Shown piece by piece: positions 19,729 through 29,739 of a stretch of 64,000 bases of DNA. The notes under the pieces are model-generated. The model searched no databases. It was not told the DNA's origin and was given only the letters and a program-made list of their open reading frames with translations. Position 1 is the first letter of the stretch; each line of letters begins with the position of its first letter. Source of the stretch: Streptomyces lydicus. Lineage in GTDB: Bacteria; Actinomycetota; Actinomycetes; Streptomycetales; Streptomycetaceae. The stretch covers positions 62,001 to 126,000 of the forward strand of contig NZ_JNZA01000005.1 of NCBI RefSeq assembly GCF_000717345.1, in the 5' to 3' direction. A program made the position numbers and the translations under genes.

Positions 19729-21345
19729 TCAGTTGACCTTGATCTGGTTGTAGACGGGCACGCCGAAAGCGTTCAGCGACACATTGCTGATCCGTTCCGA
19801 ATAGCCGCCGCTGCCGTTCTGGTACCACAGCGGAATGGACGGCATCTGCTGGGCGAGAATCCGCTCCGCGTCCTGGAACTTCGCGACGGCCGCACCGGAA
19901 TCCGTCGCCGCGTTCGCCTGGTTGACGAGTGTGTCGAAGTGCGGATTGCTGAACTTGCCGTCGTTCGCCGAGCCGTTGGAGTAATACAGCGGCTGGAGGA
20001 AGTTCTGGATCAGCGGGTAGTCCATCTGCCAGCCGGCCCGGAACGGCCCGGTCAACGTCCTGGCCGCGATCTTGTTGCGGAAGTCGGCGAACGTCCCGAC
20101 CGGTGCCCCCACACACGCCCGGTCGTCCCGCAGCGTCCGGTTGATGCTGTTGCAGATCGCGTCGATCCAGTCCTTGTGCGACCCGGTGTCGGCGTTGTAC
20201 GTGAGCGTCATCCGGCCACCGGGCAGCCCGCCGCCCTCCTTGATCAGCTGCCGTGCGCGGGCCGGATCGAACACGCAGGCCGCACCGCACAGCCCGGCCT
20301 GGTACCCGCCGGCCTTCCCCAGCACCGGCGAGGTCCAGTCGGTGGCCGGCGTCCGGGTCCGCTGGAAGATCTCCTGGGTGATCTGCGCGCGGTCGATCGC
20401 CATCGACAGCCCGCGCCGGACCTTGTCCGACCCCGGCCGCGACCACCGCTTGTCGTACATGGGGAACGTCAGGGTCTGGATGATCCCGGCCGGCTGGTTG
20501 AGGTAGCGGCCCCCCAGGTCCTGCTTGACATGCGTCAGCTGCGCGGCCGGCACGTCGTCCACCAGGTCGAGGTTCCCGGCCTGCAGGTCCGTGTAGGCGG
20601 TGTTGTTGTCCGTGTACACCCGCAGATCGACGCCGCCGTTGCGGGCCGGATCGGCGCCCGGGTACTTCGCCCACTTCCGCATCCGCAGCACGGACCCCTT
20701 GTCGTAGGAGTCCACCAGGTACGGGCCGTTCCCGACGGGCTTGTCCACCCAGGCGGCGTGGTCCTTGAAGAACGCCTGCGGCAGCGGCATGAAGGCCGTG
20801 TAGCCCAGCGTGTCCGGCCAGCTGGAGAACTTCTGGTTGAGCGCCACGGTGAAGGTCCGCTCGTCCTTCACCGCCAGCCCGGACAACGTCGTGGCGGTCG
20901 CCGCACCGCTCGCCGGATGCACCCGGTCGAAGCCGTCGATGTACTGGAAGAACGCCGCGTTCTTCTGCTTGTTGCGCAGCTGCGCCCCGTAATTCCAGGC
21001 GTCCACGAAGGACTTGGCGGTGACCTTCTCGCCGTTGCTGAAGGTCCAGCCGGGCTTCAGCGTCACCGTGTAGTGCTGGGAATCCTTCGTCTCGATCCGG
21101 TCCGCGAGGACGTTCACTGCGGCGCCGGTCTTCGGGTCGTACCGCTTGAGGCCCCGGAACAGCATGTCCAGGACCTTGCCGCCCTGGACCTCGTTGGTGT
21201 TCGCCGGCTCCAGCGGATTCTGCGGATCCCCCCACGACGAGCTGACCACTCCGGACCGGCCGGCGCTCCCGCCGCCGCACGCCGTGGCCACGAGCGCGAC
21301 GGCGAGGGCGCCGGCCCCCCACTTCGCGCACCCGGGTCGACGCAT
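19729..21345 (-). CDS. Oligopeptide-binding lipoprotein, family 5 (operon 2)
   Basis: This first gene of operon 2 encodes 538 aa with a lipoprotein signal (basic MRRPGCAKW, hydrophobic core, lipobox ATAC, Cys23 lipidated). Mature features include GDPQNPLEPANTNEVQGGKVL, KPGWTFSNGEKVTAKSFVDAW, PVGNGPY and WQMDYPLIQNFL, typical of Streptomyces OppA/BldKB-type binding proteins. A cysteine pair (CGAAC) lies mid-protein. No hairpin separates it from the permease, in contrast with operon 1. Either of the two neighbouring systems could be the functional equivalent of BldK; sequence comparison would decide. Confidence 0.92.
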   Translation of the reverse strand: MRRPGCAKWGAGALAVALVATACGGGSAGRSGVVSSSWGDPQNPLEPANTNEVQGGKVLDMLFRGLKRYDPKTGAAVNVLADRIETKDSQHYTVTLKPGWTFSNGEKVTAKSFVDAWNYGAQLRNKQKNAAFFQYIDGFDRVHPASGAATATTLSGLAVKDERTFTVALNQKFSSWPDTLGYTAFMPLPQAFFKDHAAWVDKPVGNGPYLVDSYDKGSVLRMRKWAKYPGADPARNGGVDLRVYTDNNTAYTDLQAGNLDLVDDVPAAQLTHVKQDLGGRYLNQPAGIIQTLTFPMYDKRWSRPGSDKVRRGLSMAIDRAQITQEIFQRTRTPATDWTSPVLGKAGGYQAGLCGAACVFDPARARQLIKEGGGLPGGRMTLTYNADTGSHKDWIDAICNSINRTLRDDRACVGAPVGTFADFRNKIAARTLTGPFRAGWQMDYPLIQNFLQPLYYSNGSANDGKFSNPHFDTLVNQANAATDSGAAVAKFQDAERILAQQMPSIPLWYQNGSGGYSERISNVSLNAFGVPVYNQIKVN

Positions 21346-21480
21346 GACGCCTCCTCAGCTACGGGATCCTGCCTACGGCACATAAGATCGCAAAGGCAGA
21401 CAAACCGCACCCCCGCAGCAAGGGCCGCTGCTCCGGAACCCGGAGAAACCCCTCGGATGCCCTACACGCCGGTACGGCAA

Positions 21481-21513
21481 CGGGGGCGCCCCTCGTGAAG
21501 AGGGACGCCCCCG
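21481..21513 (-). terminator. Strong hairpin terminator of typA
   Basis: Arms at 21481-21494 and 21500-21513 match over 14 positions with one mismatch around the loop GTGAA. It lies 36 bases beyond the typA stop codon. Confidence 0.8.
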
Positions 21514-21548
21514 TGGGAGCCGGGGCCCGGCCGGAGCCGGGCGCGGAC

Positions 21549-23453
21549 TCAGCGCTTGGCGCGGGAGGCGGTGCGACCGCGCTCCTTCTGGTCCAGGACG
21601 ACCTTGCGGATGCGCACGGCCTCCGGGGTCACCTCGACGCACTCGTCGTCGCGGCAGAACTCCAGGGACTGCTCCAGCGACAGCTTGCGCGGCGGCACGA
21701 TCGCCTCGAAGGAGTCGGCGGAGGAGGAGCGCATGTTCGTGAGCTTCTTCTCCTTGGTGATGTTGACGTCCATGTCGTCGGCGCGGGAGTTCTCGCCGAC
21801 GATCATGCCCTCGTACACCTCGGTGCCCGGGTCGGTGAAGAGCACGCCGCGCTCCTGGAGGTTCGTCATCGCGAAGGCGGTGACGGAACCGGCGCGGTCG
21901 GCGACCAGGGAGCCGTTGTTACGGGTGGTCAGCGTGCCGAACCACGGCTCGTGACCCTCGTGGATGGAGTGCGCGATACCGGTACCGCGGGTGTTGGTGA
22001 GGAACTCCGTACGGAAGCCGATCAGACCGCGGGACGGGACGACGAACTCCATGCGGACCCAGCCCGAGCCGTGGTTGGACATGTTGTCCATCCGGCCCTT
22101 GCGGACACCCATGAGCTGGGTGACGGCGCCCATGTGCTCCTCGGGCACGTCGATGGTCATCCGCTCGACGGGCTCGTAGGTCTTGCCGTCGACCTGCTTG
22201 GTGACGACCTGCGGCTTGCCGATCGTCATCTCGAAGCCCTCACGGCGCATCTGCTCGACCAGGATGGCCAGCGCCAGCTCACCGCGGCCCTGCACCTCCC
22301 AGGCGTCGGGGCGCTCGGTCTCCAGGACGCGCAGCGAGACGTTACCGATCAGCTCGCGCTCCAGGCGGTCCTTGACCTGGCGGGCGGTGACCTTGCGGTC
22401 CTTGACCGCGGCCTTGGCGTCCGCGCCCTTGCCGGTGCCGCCCCGGCCGACCAGCGGCGAGGTGTTCGTACCGATGGTCATGGAGATCGCGGGCTCGTCG
22501 ACCGTGATCAGCGGCAGCGCGATCGGGTTCTCCGGGTCGGCCAGCGTCTCACCGATCATGATGTCGGGGATACCGGCGACCGCGCAGATGTCGCCCGGGC
22601 CGGCCTTCTCGGCGGGCTTGCGGGTGAGCGCCTCGGTCATCATCAGCTCGGTGATGCGGACGTTGGAGATCGAGCCGTCGCGCTTGATCCAGGCGACGTT
22701 CTGGCCCTTGCGCAGCTCGCCCTGCTCGACGCGGAGCAGCGCGATACGGCCGAGGAAGTTGTCCGCGTCGAGGTTGGTGACGTGCGCCTGCAGCGGGGCG
22801 GTCTCGTCGAACTCGGGCGCGGGGACGTGCTCCAGCAGCGTGGTGAAGAACGGCTCCAGGTTGGTGCTGTCGGACGGGACCGTGCCGTCCTCCGGCTTCG
22901 TCAGCGACGCGACGCCGTCACGGGCGCAGGCGTAGACGATCGGGAACTCGATCTGGTCCTCGTCCGCGTCCAGGTCCAGGAACAGGTCGTAGGTCTCGTT
23001 GACGACCTCGTCGATCCGGGAGTCGGGACGGTCGGTCTTGTTGATGCACAGGATGACCGGCATACGGGCCGCGAGGGCCTTGCGGAGCACGAAGCGGGTC
23101 TGCGGCAGCGGGCCCTCGGAGGCGTCGACCAGCAGGACGACCGCGTCGACCATCGACAGACCGCGCTCGACCTCACCACCGAAGTCGGCGTGGCCGGGGG
23201 TGTCGATGATGTTGATCGTGATGGGCTCCCCGCCGTCCTTGGGGTGATACTTCACCGCCGTGTTCTTGGCGAGGATCGTGATGCCCTTCTCACGCTCCAG
23301 GTCGTTGGAGTCCATCATCCGGTCGTCGAGCTTCTCGGCGGCGTGCTCGGCGAACGCGCCGGCCTGCTTCAGCATGGCGTCGACGAGGGTCGTCTTGCCG
23401 TGGTCGACGTGGGCGACGATGGCTACGTTACGAATGTCGTGGCGCGTGGGCAC
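21549..23453 (-). CDS. typA: Translational GTPase TypA/BipA
   Basis: TypA is a ribosome-associated GTPase of the EF-G family that assists 50S assembly and stress or cold adaptation. The start is a GTG at 23453 with a GGGAGAAG ribosome-binding site, giving 634 aa; the longer reading adds an unconserved Pro-rich leader. G1 is AHVDHGKTT (14-22), the switch region follows in EREKGITI, G3 is DTPGH and G4 is NKTD. The C-terminal TypA domain with [16 protein letters not shown] is intact. It is monocistronic, with a clear terminator. Confidence 0.96.
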   Translation of the reverse strand: MPTRHDIRNVAIVAHVDHGKTTLVDAMLKQAGAFAEHAAEKLDDRMMDSNDLEREKGITILAKNTAVKYHPKDGGEPITINIIDTPGHADFGGEVERGLSMVDAVVLLVDASEGPLPQTRFVLRKALAARMPVILCINKTDRPDSRIDEVVNETYDLFLDLDADEDQIEFPIVYACARDGVASLTKPEDGTVPSDSTNLEPFFTTLLEHVPAPEFDETAPLQAHVTNLDADNFLGRIALLRVEQGELRKGQNVAWIKRDGSISNVRITELMMTEALTRKPAEKAGPGDICAVAGIPDIMIGETLADPENPIALPLITVDEPAISMTIGTNTSPLVGRGGTGKGADAKAAVKDRKVTARQVKDRLERELIGNVSLRVLETERPDAWEVQGRGELALAILVEQMRREGFEMTIGKPQVVTKQVDGKTYEPVERMTIDVPEEHMGAVTQLMGVRKGRMDNMSNHGSGWVRMEFVVPSRGLIGFRTEFLTNTRGTGIAHSIHEGHEPWFGTLTTRNNGSLVADRAGSVTAFAMTNLQERGVLFTDPGTEVYEGMIVGENSRADDMDVNITKEKKLTNMRSSSADSFEAIVPPRKLSLEQSLEFCRDDECVEVTPEAVRIRKVVLDQKERGRTASRAKR

Positions 23454-23540
23454 TAGCGGTGCTTCTCCCGGAATCGTGGGTGGCGGCGCGTACGGACCAC
23501 GCGCGCCCGCCGGGCATGAAGACGCCACGGCCTCACCCCA

Positions 23541-23583
23541 TGGTACGGGGCCGGGGCGACAAAGGCCGCCCCAGCCCGTACCA
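23541..23583 (-). terminator. Hairpin terminator of the 811-aa binding lipoprotein
   Basis: TGGTACGGG at 23541 pairs with CCCGTACCA ending at 23583, and GGGGCG pairs with CGCCCC, with a small bulge and a loop around ACAAAGG. It is about 50 bases past the stop codon at 23634. Confidence 0.7.
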
Positions 23584-23633
23584 AGCGCCGCTGACCTGCG
23601 GTTTCTTATCGAATATTGGCTCGGCCGCCGCCC

Positions 23634-26069
23634 CTACTTCGTGTATCCGATGTCCTGGAAGCGGGGTGTGGCGAAGCCGAAGGCGCCGACGTTCGCCAGC
23701 GACTTCTTCGTGGCCACCAGCTCGGGCCGCTGGTAGAGCGGGATCGACCCGGCGGCCGCCCAGATGCGGGCGTCGGCCTGCTCCACGAGCGTGCGCGCGG
23801 AGTCCTCGTCCAGCTCGGAGGCGGCCTGGTCGAAGAGCTGGTCGATGTGGTCGCTGCCGACCCGGGTGTAGTTCTGCTCGACGGTCAGCGAGCCGTCCGG
23901 CGCGGGCTGCGGCTTCGCGTAGATCGGGCGGGCGTCGGTCGCCGGGTAGGCGGTGCCGGGCCAGGAGTACAGCGCCAGGTCGTAGTCGCCGGAGGCGATG
24001 TGGTCCTGGAAGTAGCTGGCGTCGGAGACCCGCTGGACGGAGGTCTGCACGCCGATCTTGGCGAGCATGGCGGCGATCCGGCGGCCCACGGTGCGCAGCT
24101 GCTCGGAGGCCGCGCCGTCGGGCAGCACGAACCGCAGGGTCAGCGGCTTGCCGTTCTTCCTGACCAGGGCGGTGCGGACCACCTTGTCACCGGCCGGCAG
24201 CCGGCCGACGCGGAAGGCCGCCGCGTCGTGGGTGCGCCCGGCCGCGGGGCGCCCGGCACCCGGGTGGCCGCCGGACCCCGGCAGGCCGTGGGCCTGGCCG
24301 GTCTCGATCACCTCGGCGGCGCTCAGCGCCCGCGCCGCACGCTTCTTGTACCGCTTGTACTTGGCGTAGGCCGACGACTCCTTGTCGCCGTCCGCCGCCT
24401 TCTTCTCGCTCACCGCGGCGTCCTTGTAGAACGCGGCGCTCTGCCGCAGCAGGGCGGCCTGCTGGACCTCGGAACCGACCGCTCCGGTAAAGGACAGCGG
24501 CGCCTCCGCGGCGGCCGGGCGGACGCCCTCCCGGTCGCCGCGGGCGGGCGCACCGCCGTGTCCGGGGATCGGCCGGCCCGGGTTGCGGCCGTCGTACGCG
24601 CCGTCGCCCTGGTCGTCGGAGCCGCCGGGCCAGCGGTCGTCCTCGTAGCCGTAGTCGTCACGGCCGTCCCCGTCCAGGGACGTGTCGGCGTCCTCGTCAC
24701 CGTAGTCGCCGGAGTCGCGCCCGGCGTCGGGGGCGGGGGCGCCCGCCTTCTCACCGGCCTGCTGGCGGTCGCCGCCCGCACGCTTCCAGCCGGCGTCGGC
24801 GAGCAGTTCCTGCGCCGCCTCGGTGTCCTGCTCGCCGAGCGCGTCGCTGTGGTCCTGGTAGCCCTGCTGCCCGGCCATCAGCAGATGGCTGCCGAGCGGC
24901 TTGGACGGCAGGTCGAGCGGCTTGAGGACGGTGTCGGCGAGGGCCTGCCGGTCGATGGCGCGGGCCACCGCGCGGCGCACCCGGTCGTCGGCGAGCGGGC
25001 CGCTGCTTCCGTTGAGGGCGAGCTGGGTGTAGGCGGGCTCCAGGGCCTTGCGGACGGTGTAGCCGCGCAGCCCGGAGTTCTCCGCGGCGGCCCGGGCACC
25101 GGCCCGGCCGGCGGCCCGCTCCCCGGCGCCCTGCGGGCCCGCGTTGCCGTCCTTGCGGGACGCGCCGGGGGCGGCGGGGCCGCGGGCCGAGGCGACCCGC
25201 TTCGCGGCCACCTGGTCGACCGCGGCCACGTCGATGGACCCGGCGGCCAGCGCCGCGGCCCGCTTGTCCCCGGGCAGCGACTCCAGCACGATCTTGCTGA
25301 GCTTGGCCCGCTCGCCCCACCACGCAGGGTTCCGTACGAGCACGACCCGGCCCGCTTCGGCGTCCCGCTTCTGGAGCCGGAAGGGGCCCGCGCCGACCTG
25401 GAGCTTCTCGCGCGCGCCGTCGTTGAAGGCGTTGGCGTTGCCCATCACGCTCCGGGGATAGAGCGGGGTGAACAGCGAGCGCCAGTCCGCGTAGGGCCGG
25501 GCGAAGGTGACCTTGACCTCGCGGCTGTTCGCGCCCTGCTCGACCTTGCCGATCCGGTCGTAGCCGGCGTTGCGCGCGGTCCAGTAGGCGTTGTCCTTGC
25601 CGCGCAGCGCGGTCCACTGGGCGACGAAGTCCGCGGCGGTGATCGCCGTGCCGTTGCTCCACCGCGCCTTGGGGTTGATCTTGTACGTGACGACCTGCTT
25701 GGGGTCGCGGGCGCTGACGTCCGCGGCGTCGAGGTAGTCGGCGTTGCGCTGCGGGGCGCCGCTGGCGTCGACGGTGAACATGCTGGGCAGCACCGCGCCG
25801 GTGATCCGGGTGGTGGTGGCGTCGGCGTCGGCCTGGAAGGCGTTGAGGGTGCCGGGCATCGCGTCGATCGCCCAGCGCACGGTGCCGCCGTCCTTGAGTT
25901 CGTCGCGCGGCGCCGGGGCGATGTCCTGGGACGCCGAGGAGGACGCCTCCGGGTCGTCGGTCCCGCAGCCGGCCAGCGCCGGCAGCGGGAGCAGCACCCC
26001 CGCCGCGACCAGCGCGGCGATGCGGCGTCTGCGGGCCGCGCGGGCTGAGGGGATGTCGTGGTCGGTCAT
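23634..26069 (-). CDS. Orphan family 5 extracellular solute-binding lipoprotein, unusually long
   Basis: The 811-aa product has a lipoprotein signal (RAARRRR, hydrophobic core, lipobox LAGC with Cys35). The family 5 fold is recognisable: DGGTVRWAIDAMPGTLN, KARWSNGTAITAADFVAQW, GAGPFRL, then DYDLALYSWPGTAYPATDARPIY near the C-terminus. Family members are normally 500-600 aa. The excess lies around residues 430-620, an acidic Asp/Gly/Tyr-rich linker followed by a Lys/Ala-rich helical stretch (YAKYKRYKKRAARALSAAEV). No permease or ATPase gene adjoins it, so it may feed a transporter elsewhere or act as a sensor or scavenger. Confidence 0.88.
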   Translation of the reverse strand: MTDHDIPSARAARRRRIAALVAAGVLLPLPALAGCGTDDPEASSSASQDIAPAPRDELKDGGTVRWAIDAMPGTLNAFQADADATTTRITGAVLPSMFTVDASGAPQRNADYLDAADVSARDPKQVVTYKINPKARWSNGTAITAADFVAQWTALRGKDNAYWTARNAGYDRIGKVEQGANSREVKVTFARPYADWRSLFTPLYPRSVMGNANAFNDGAREKLQVGAGPFRLQKRDAEAGRVVLVRNPAWWGERAKLSKIVLESLPGDKRAAALAAGSIDVAAVDQVAAKRVASARGPAAPGASRKDGNAGPQGAGERAAGRAGARAAAENSGLRGYTVRKALEPAYTQLALNGSSGPLADDRVRRAVARAIDRQALADTVLKPLDLPSKPLGSHLLMAGQQGYQDHSDALGEQDTEAAQELLADAGWKRAGGDRQQAGEKAGAPAPDAGRDSGDYGDEDADTSLDGDGRDDYGYEDDRWPGGSDDQGDGAYDGRNPGRPIPGHGGAPARGDREGVRPAAAEAPLSFTGAVGSEVQQAALLRQSAAFYKDAAVSEKKAADGDKESSAYAKYKRYKKRAARALSAAEVIETGQAHGLPGSGGHPGAGRPAAGRTHDAAAFRVGRLPAGDKVVRTALVRKNGKPLTLRFVLPDGAASEQLRTVGRRIAAMLAKIGVQTSVQRVSDASYFQDHIASGDYDLALYSWPGTAYPATDARPIYAKPQPAPDGSLTVEQNYTRVGSDHIDQLFDQAASELDEDSARTLVEQADARIWAAAGSIPLYQRPELVATKKSLANVGAFGFATPRFQDIGYTK

Positions 26070-26461
26070 GACTGTTACCTCCGGGCTCGCCCGCGTCGCG
26101 CCGCCTGGCCGGTCCCTCTCCGGCGCACCACGTTCGGCCGACTTTGCGGCTCATCACATCTATTGGCCCCTACTGAAGGCGACCGGCGGCCGGCCGGCCG
26201 CCCGACACGTCGGAAGCCGTCCGAAGGCCACCCGCCCGGCGCAATACGGGGCCGCCGGAAGCCGCCGCGCGGGGTCACGTACGGACGTACGTCCGCTCCG
26301 GCCCGTACCGGCGTTCGAACCCCACCGGGGCGCATGGTTGCCGAAACGCACCGGTTCGAGTCGTAATCGCGTTGGACCCCTTCCCAACGCCTACTGTGAC
26401 GCGCGACACTCTCGGGCGCATGAGATCGCCCACCACACCTTCAAAAGTGAGGGCACGTTAT
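26070..26461. promoter_or_regulatory. Divergent region between the orphan lipoprotein and the sdh-linked small gene
   Basis: The 392 bases contain two clear symmetries. CGGACGTACGTCCG at 26282-26295 is a perfect 14-base palindrome. GCGTTGG (26369-26375) pairs with CCAACGC (26384-26390), about 70 bases ahead of the 26462 start. Either could be an operator for the sdh-side transcript; the regulator is unknown. A GGTTCGAGTC string at about 26351 resembles a tRNA T-loop, but no tRNA folds here. Confidence 0.4.
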
Positions 26462-26761
26462 ATGTCCCTTCAGGACGAACTGACGGCGGTGGAACGCAAC
26501 CTGGACGACCTGGTCCGGTCGGTGGGACGACTGGAGACGCAGGTCGGGGCCGGCCTGGAGATCCGCCGGGTGCGCAGCGACACGGACCATCTGCGGGAGA
26601 GCCTCGCGCTGTTGAAGCAGAGCGCCGCGTCCGGGCCGCAGGCAGGCCGGCAGGCCGTCCCGGTCGAGATGGTGACGGTCTCCGACGCCCCGTACGACGC
26701 CACGCTCTGGGCCGACGCCGAGGACGAAGGGCTCGGCTCCCGCACCGGACACGCGCCGTAG
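26462..26761 (+). CDS. Small coiled-coil-like protein upstream of sdh
   Basis: The 99-aa protein (MSLQDELTAVERNLDDLVRS...) is hydrophilic and probably helical over residues 1-60, with heptad-like Leu/Val spacing. It ends in an acidic tail (ADAEDEGLGS). The ATG at 26462 is preceded by a weak GGGCACG; an in-frame start 30 codons upstream would add a basic leader that I judge less likely. It has no known domain. Its consistent placement before the sdh operon suggests a conserved Streptomyces gene, but nothing links it to succinate oxidation. Confidence 0.7.
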   Translation: MSLQDELTAVERNLDDLVRSVGRLETQVGAGLEIRRVRSDTDHLRESLALLKQSAASGPQAGRQAVPVEMVTVSDAPYDATLWADAEDEGLGSRTGHAP

Positions 26762-26764
26762 GAG

Positions 26765-26834
26765 CCCTGGGGGAAACCCCCGGGGGAAGTCCCTTGGGGG
26801 AAATCCCCTGGTGGCGGCCCCTTAGGGGGTGCGC
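26765..26834 (+). terminator. Repeated G-run/C-run region before sdhC
   Basis: Successive TGGGGGAAA-CCCC units and a CCCCTTAGGGG palindrome can fold into several alternative hairpins just after the stop codon at 26761. This is probably a terminator, and it may also attenuate read-through into the sdh operon. Confidence 0.5.
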
Positions 26835-26924
26835 TCGCCCCACTCAGACCCCTACCCCGTTGCCGCCTCGAGGACCCGCTTAGGCGGGGTGTTCCGGACG
26901 GGGCGCCCTTCACGGAGACCGACG

Positions 26925-27752
26925 TTGGCCACTGGCACCGAACCCTCCCCGCAACCGGCCGCGACCGGCGTGCCCACCGCCTCGCGTGCCGCCATCGCCG
27001 CCCGCCATCTGCGCACCGACCGCTGGTGGCTGGCCCCGGCCTGCACCGCCGCCGGGCTGCTCGCGTTCGTCGTGTACTCGACGTGGCGGGCGTTCGCGAA
27101 CGCCGACTACTACCACGCCCCCTACGTGTCGCCGTTCTACTCGCCGTGCCTGGCGGAGAACTGCCACACCATGCGCGGCGGCCCCAACTGGGAGATCTTC
27201 GGCAGCTGGTGGGGCCTGTCCCCCGCGCTGCTCATCCTGATCTTCCCGCTGGGCTTCCGGCTGACCTGCTACTACTACCGCAAGGCTTACTACCGGGGCT
27301 TCTGGGCCTCGCCGCCGGCCTGCGCGGTCGCCGAGCCGCACAAGAAGTACACCGGTGAGACCCGCTTTCCGCTGATCCTGCAGAACCTCCACCGGTACTT
27401 CTTCTACTTCGCGCTGCTGGTCGCCGGCGTCCTGACGTACGACACCGTGCTCACCTTCCGCGACGAGCACTACCAGTGGGGCCACATGGGCCTGGGCACC
27501 CTGGTGTTCCTCGTCAACATCGTGCTGATCTGGGCGTACACCCTCTCCTGCCACTCCTGCCGGCACATCGTCGGCGGCCGGCTGCGGCACTTCTCCAAGC
27601 ACCCGGTGCGCTACCGGCTGTGGGGCTGGATCGGCAAGCTCAACGCGCGGCACATGCTGCTCGCGTGGTCCTCGCTGATCAGCGTGGCCCTGGCGGACTT
27701 CTACGTCTTCCTGCTGGCCAGCGGGGCGTTCGCGGACCCCCGCTTCTTCTGA
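26925..27752 (+). CDS. sdhC: Succinate dehydrogenase cytochrome b (membrane anchor) subunit
   Basis: The 275-aa anchor has five or six hydrophobic helices and conserved His residues suited to haem binding (NLHRYFFY, CHSCRHIVGGRLRHF). As in other actinobacterial type-B-like enzymes, one polypeptide serves as anchor instead of separate SdhC and SdhD. The start is taken as TTG at 26925 behind ACGGAGACC, giving LATGTEPSPQ...; the open frame continues upstream without a ribosome-binding site. It precedes sdhA by 34 bases. The enzyme passes electrons from succinate to menaquinone at the inner membrane. Confidence 0.87.
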   Translation: MATGTEPSPQPAATGVPTASRAAIAARHLRTDRWWLAPACTAAGLLAFVVYSTWRAFANADYYHAPYVSPFYSPCLAENCHTMRGGPNWEIFGSWWGLSPALLILIFPLGFRLTCYYYRKAYYRGFWASPPACAVAEPHKKYTGETRFPLILQNLHRYFFYFALLVAGVLTYDTVLTFRDEHYQWGHMGLGTLVFLVNIVLIWAYTLSCHSCRHIVGGRLRHFSKHPVRYRLWGWIGKLNARHMLLAWSSLISVALADFYVFLLASGAFADPRFF

Positions 27753-27786
27753 CGACAGCTTCTACTGAGGAAAGGTGTGCCCTCCG

Positions 27787-29739
27787 ATGGCGCATGTGGA
27801 CCGGCAGGCATGGGACGTGGTCGTGGTGGGCGCGGGCGGCGCCGGGCTGCGCGCCGCCATCGAGGCCCGCGAAGCCGGCATGCGAACAGCCGTGATCTGC
27901 AAGTCCCTGTTCGGCAAGGCCCATACGGTGATGGCCGAGGGCGGCATCGCCGCCAGCATGGGCAACGCCAACGAACACGACAACTGGCAGGTCCACTTCC
28001 GCGACACCATGCGCGGCGGGAAGTTCCTCAACCACTGGCGGATGGCCGAGCTGCACGCCCGTGAGGCCCCCGACCGCGTGTGGGAGCTGGAGACCTGGGG
28101 CGCGCTCTTCGACCGCACACCCGACGGCCGGATCTCCCAGCGCAACTTCGGCGGCCACGAGTACCCGCGCCTGGCGCACGTCGGCGACCGTACGGGCCTG
28201 GAGCTGATCCGCACCCTCCAGCAGAAGATCGTCTCGCTCCAGCAGGAGGACGAGCGGGAGTTCGGCGCGTACGACGCCCGGCTGAAGGTCTTCCAGGAGT
28301 GCACGGTCACCCGGGTGCTGAAGGACGGTGACCGGGTCTCCGGCGCGTTCTGCTACGAGCGCGAGTCCGGCCGCTTCTTCGTGCTGGAGGCCCCGGCGGT
28401 GGTGCTGGCCACCGGCGGCATCGGCAAGTCCTTCAAGGTGACGTCGAACTCCTGGGAGTACACCGGCGACGGGCACGCGCTGGCGCTGCTCGCCGGGGCG
28501 TCGCTGATCAACATGGAGTTCGTGCAGTTCCACCCCACCGGCATGGTCTGGCCGCCGTCGGTGAAGGGCATCCTCGTCACCGAGTCGGTACGCGGCGACG
28601 GCGGGGTGCTGCGCAACAGCGACGGCAAGCGGTTCATGTTCGACTACGTCCCGGACGTCTTCAAGGAGAAGTACGCCGAGACCGAGGACGAGGGCGACCG
28701 CTGGTACGAGGACCCGGACCACAACCGCCGCCCGCCCGAGCTGCTGCCCCGCGACGAGGTCGCCCGGGCCATCAACGCCGAGGTCAAGGCGGGCCGGGGC
28801 TCCCCGCACGGCGGGGTCTATCTGGACGTGTCCACCCGGATGCCGGCCGAGGTGATCACCCGCCGGCTGCCGTCCATGCACCACCAGTTCAAGGAGCTGG
28901 CGGACGTGGACATCACCGCCGAGCCGATGGAGGTCGGCCCGACCTGCCACTACGTGATGGGCGGCGTGGACGTCGACCCGGACTCCGCGGCGGCGATCGG
29001 CGTGCCGGGCCTGTTCGCGGCCGGCGAGGTGGCCGGCGGGATGCACGGCTCCAACCGCCTCGGCGGCAATTCCCTCTCCGACCTGCTGGTCTTCGGCCGG
29101 CGGGCGGGACTGCACGCGGCCCGGTACGCGGCCTCGATGACCGGCCGGCCGGTGGCCGACCCGCTGCAGATCGACACCGCGGAGGCGGAGGCGCTGCGCC
29201 CCTTCAGCGCCGAGACCGGCACGGACACCGGCCCGGACGCGGTCCGCGACCGGGCCCCGGCGGAGAATCCGTACACCCTGCACCAGGAGCTTCAGCAGGC
29301 GATGAACGACCTGGTCGGCATCATCCGCCGGGAGAGCGAGATGTACGAGGCGCTCAAGCGGCTGGCCGATCTGCGGGTGCGGGCCCGGCGGGCCGGTGTC
29401 GAGGGGCACCGGCAGTACAACCCGGGCTGGCACCTGGCGCTCGACCTGCGCAACATGCTGCTGGTCAGCGAGTGTGTGGCGCGGGCGGCGCTGGAGCGCG
29501 AGGAGAGCCGGGGCGGGCACACCCGCGACGACCATCCGGCGATGGACCGCGGCTGGCGCAACATCAATCTGGTCTGCCGGCTCGCCGATCCGCAGGGCGA
29601 CTCGCGGGCCGCGGACCCGGCGCTGGGGCAGATCCGGCTCTCCCGCCGGGAGACCCCGCCGATCCGCCGCGACCTGCTGGAACTGTTCGAGAAGGACGAG
29701 CTGGCGAAGTATCTGACGGACGAGGAGCTGAGCCGGTGA
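27787..29739 (+). CDS. sdhA: Succinate dehydrogenase / fumarate reductase flavoprotein subunit
   Basis: The 650-aa catalytic subunit oxidises succinate to fumarate using covalently bound FAD. The dinucleotide motif GAGGAGLRAAIEA is at residues 15-27, and His46 in AHTVMAEGG is the expected flavin attachment site. Downstream are the active-site blocks QFHPTG and HGSNRLGGNSLSDLL. The ATG at 27787 follows AGGAAAGG; a GTG four codons earlier touches the ribosome-binding site and is unlikely. The stop overlaps the sdhB start by four bases (GTGA), so production of both subunits is coupled. Confidence 0.96.
   Translation: MAHVDRQAWDVVVVGAGGAGLRAAIEAREAGMRTAVICKSLFGKAHTVMAEGGIAASMGNANEHDNWQVHFRDTMRGGKFLNHWRMAELHAREAPDRVWELETWGALFDRTPDGRISQRNFGGHEYPRLAHVGDRTGLELIRTLQQKIVSLQQEDEREFGAYDARLKVFQECTVTRVLKDGDRVSGAFCYERESGRFFVLEAPAVVLATGGIGKSFKVTSNSWEYTGDGHALALLAGASLINMEFVQFHPTGMVWPPSVKGILVTESVRGDGGVLRNSDGKRFMFDYVPDVFKEKYAETEDEGDRWYEDPDHNRRPPELLPRDEVARAINAEVKAGRGSPHGGVYLDVSTRMPAEVITRRLPSMHHQFKELADVDITAEPMEVGPTCHYVMGGVDVDPDSAAAIGVPGLFAAGEVAGGMHGSNRLGGNSLSDLLVFGRRAGLHAARYAASMTGRPVADPLQIDTAEAEALRPFSAETGTDTGPDAVRDRAPAENPYTLHQELQQAMNDLVGIIRRESEMYEALKRLADLRVRARRAGVEGHRQYNPGWHLALDLRNMLLVSECVARAALEREESRGGHTRDDHPAMDRGWRNINLVCRLADPQGDSRAADPALGQIRLSRRETPPIRRDLLELFEKDELAKYLTDEELSR

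Noticed and set aside
26300..26370. GGTTCGAGTC and GTTCGAACCCC strings resembling tRNA T-arms
   Set aside because: No matching acceptor, D or anticodon stems could be found on either strand.
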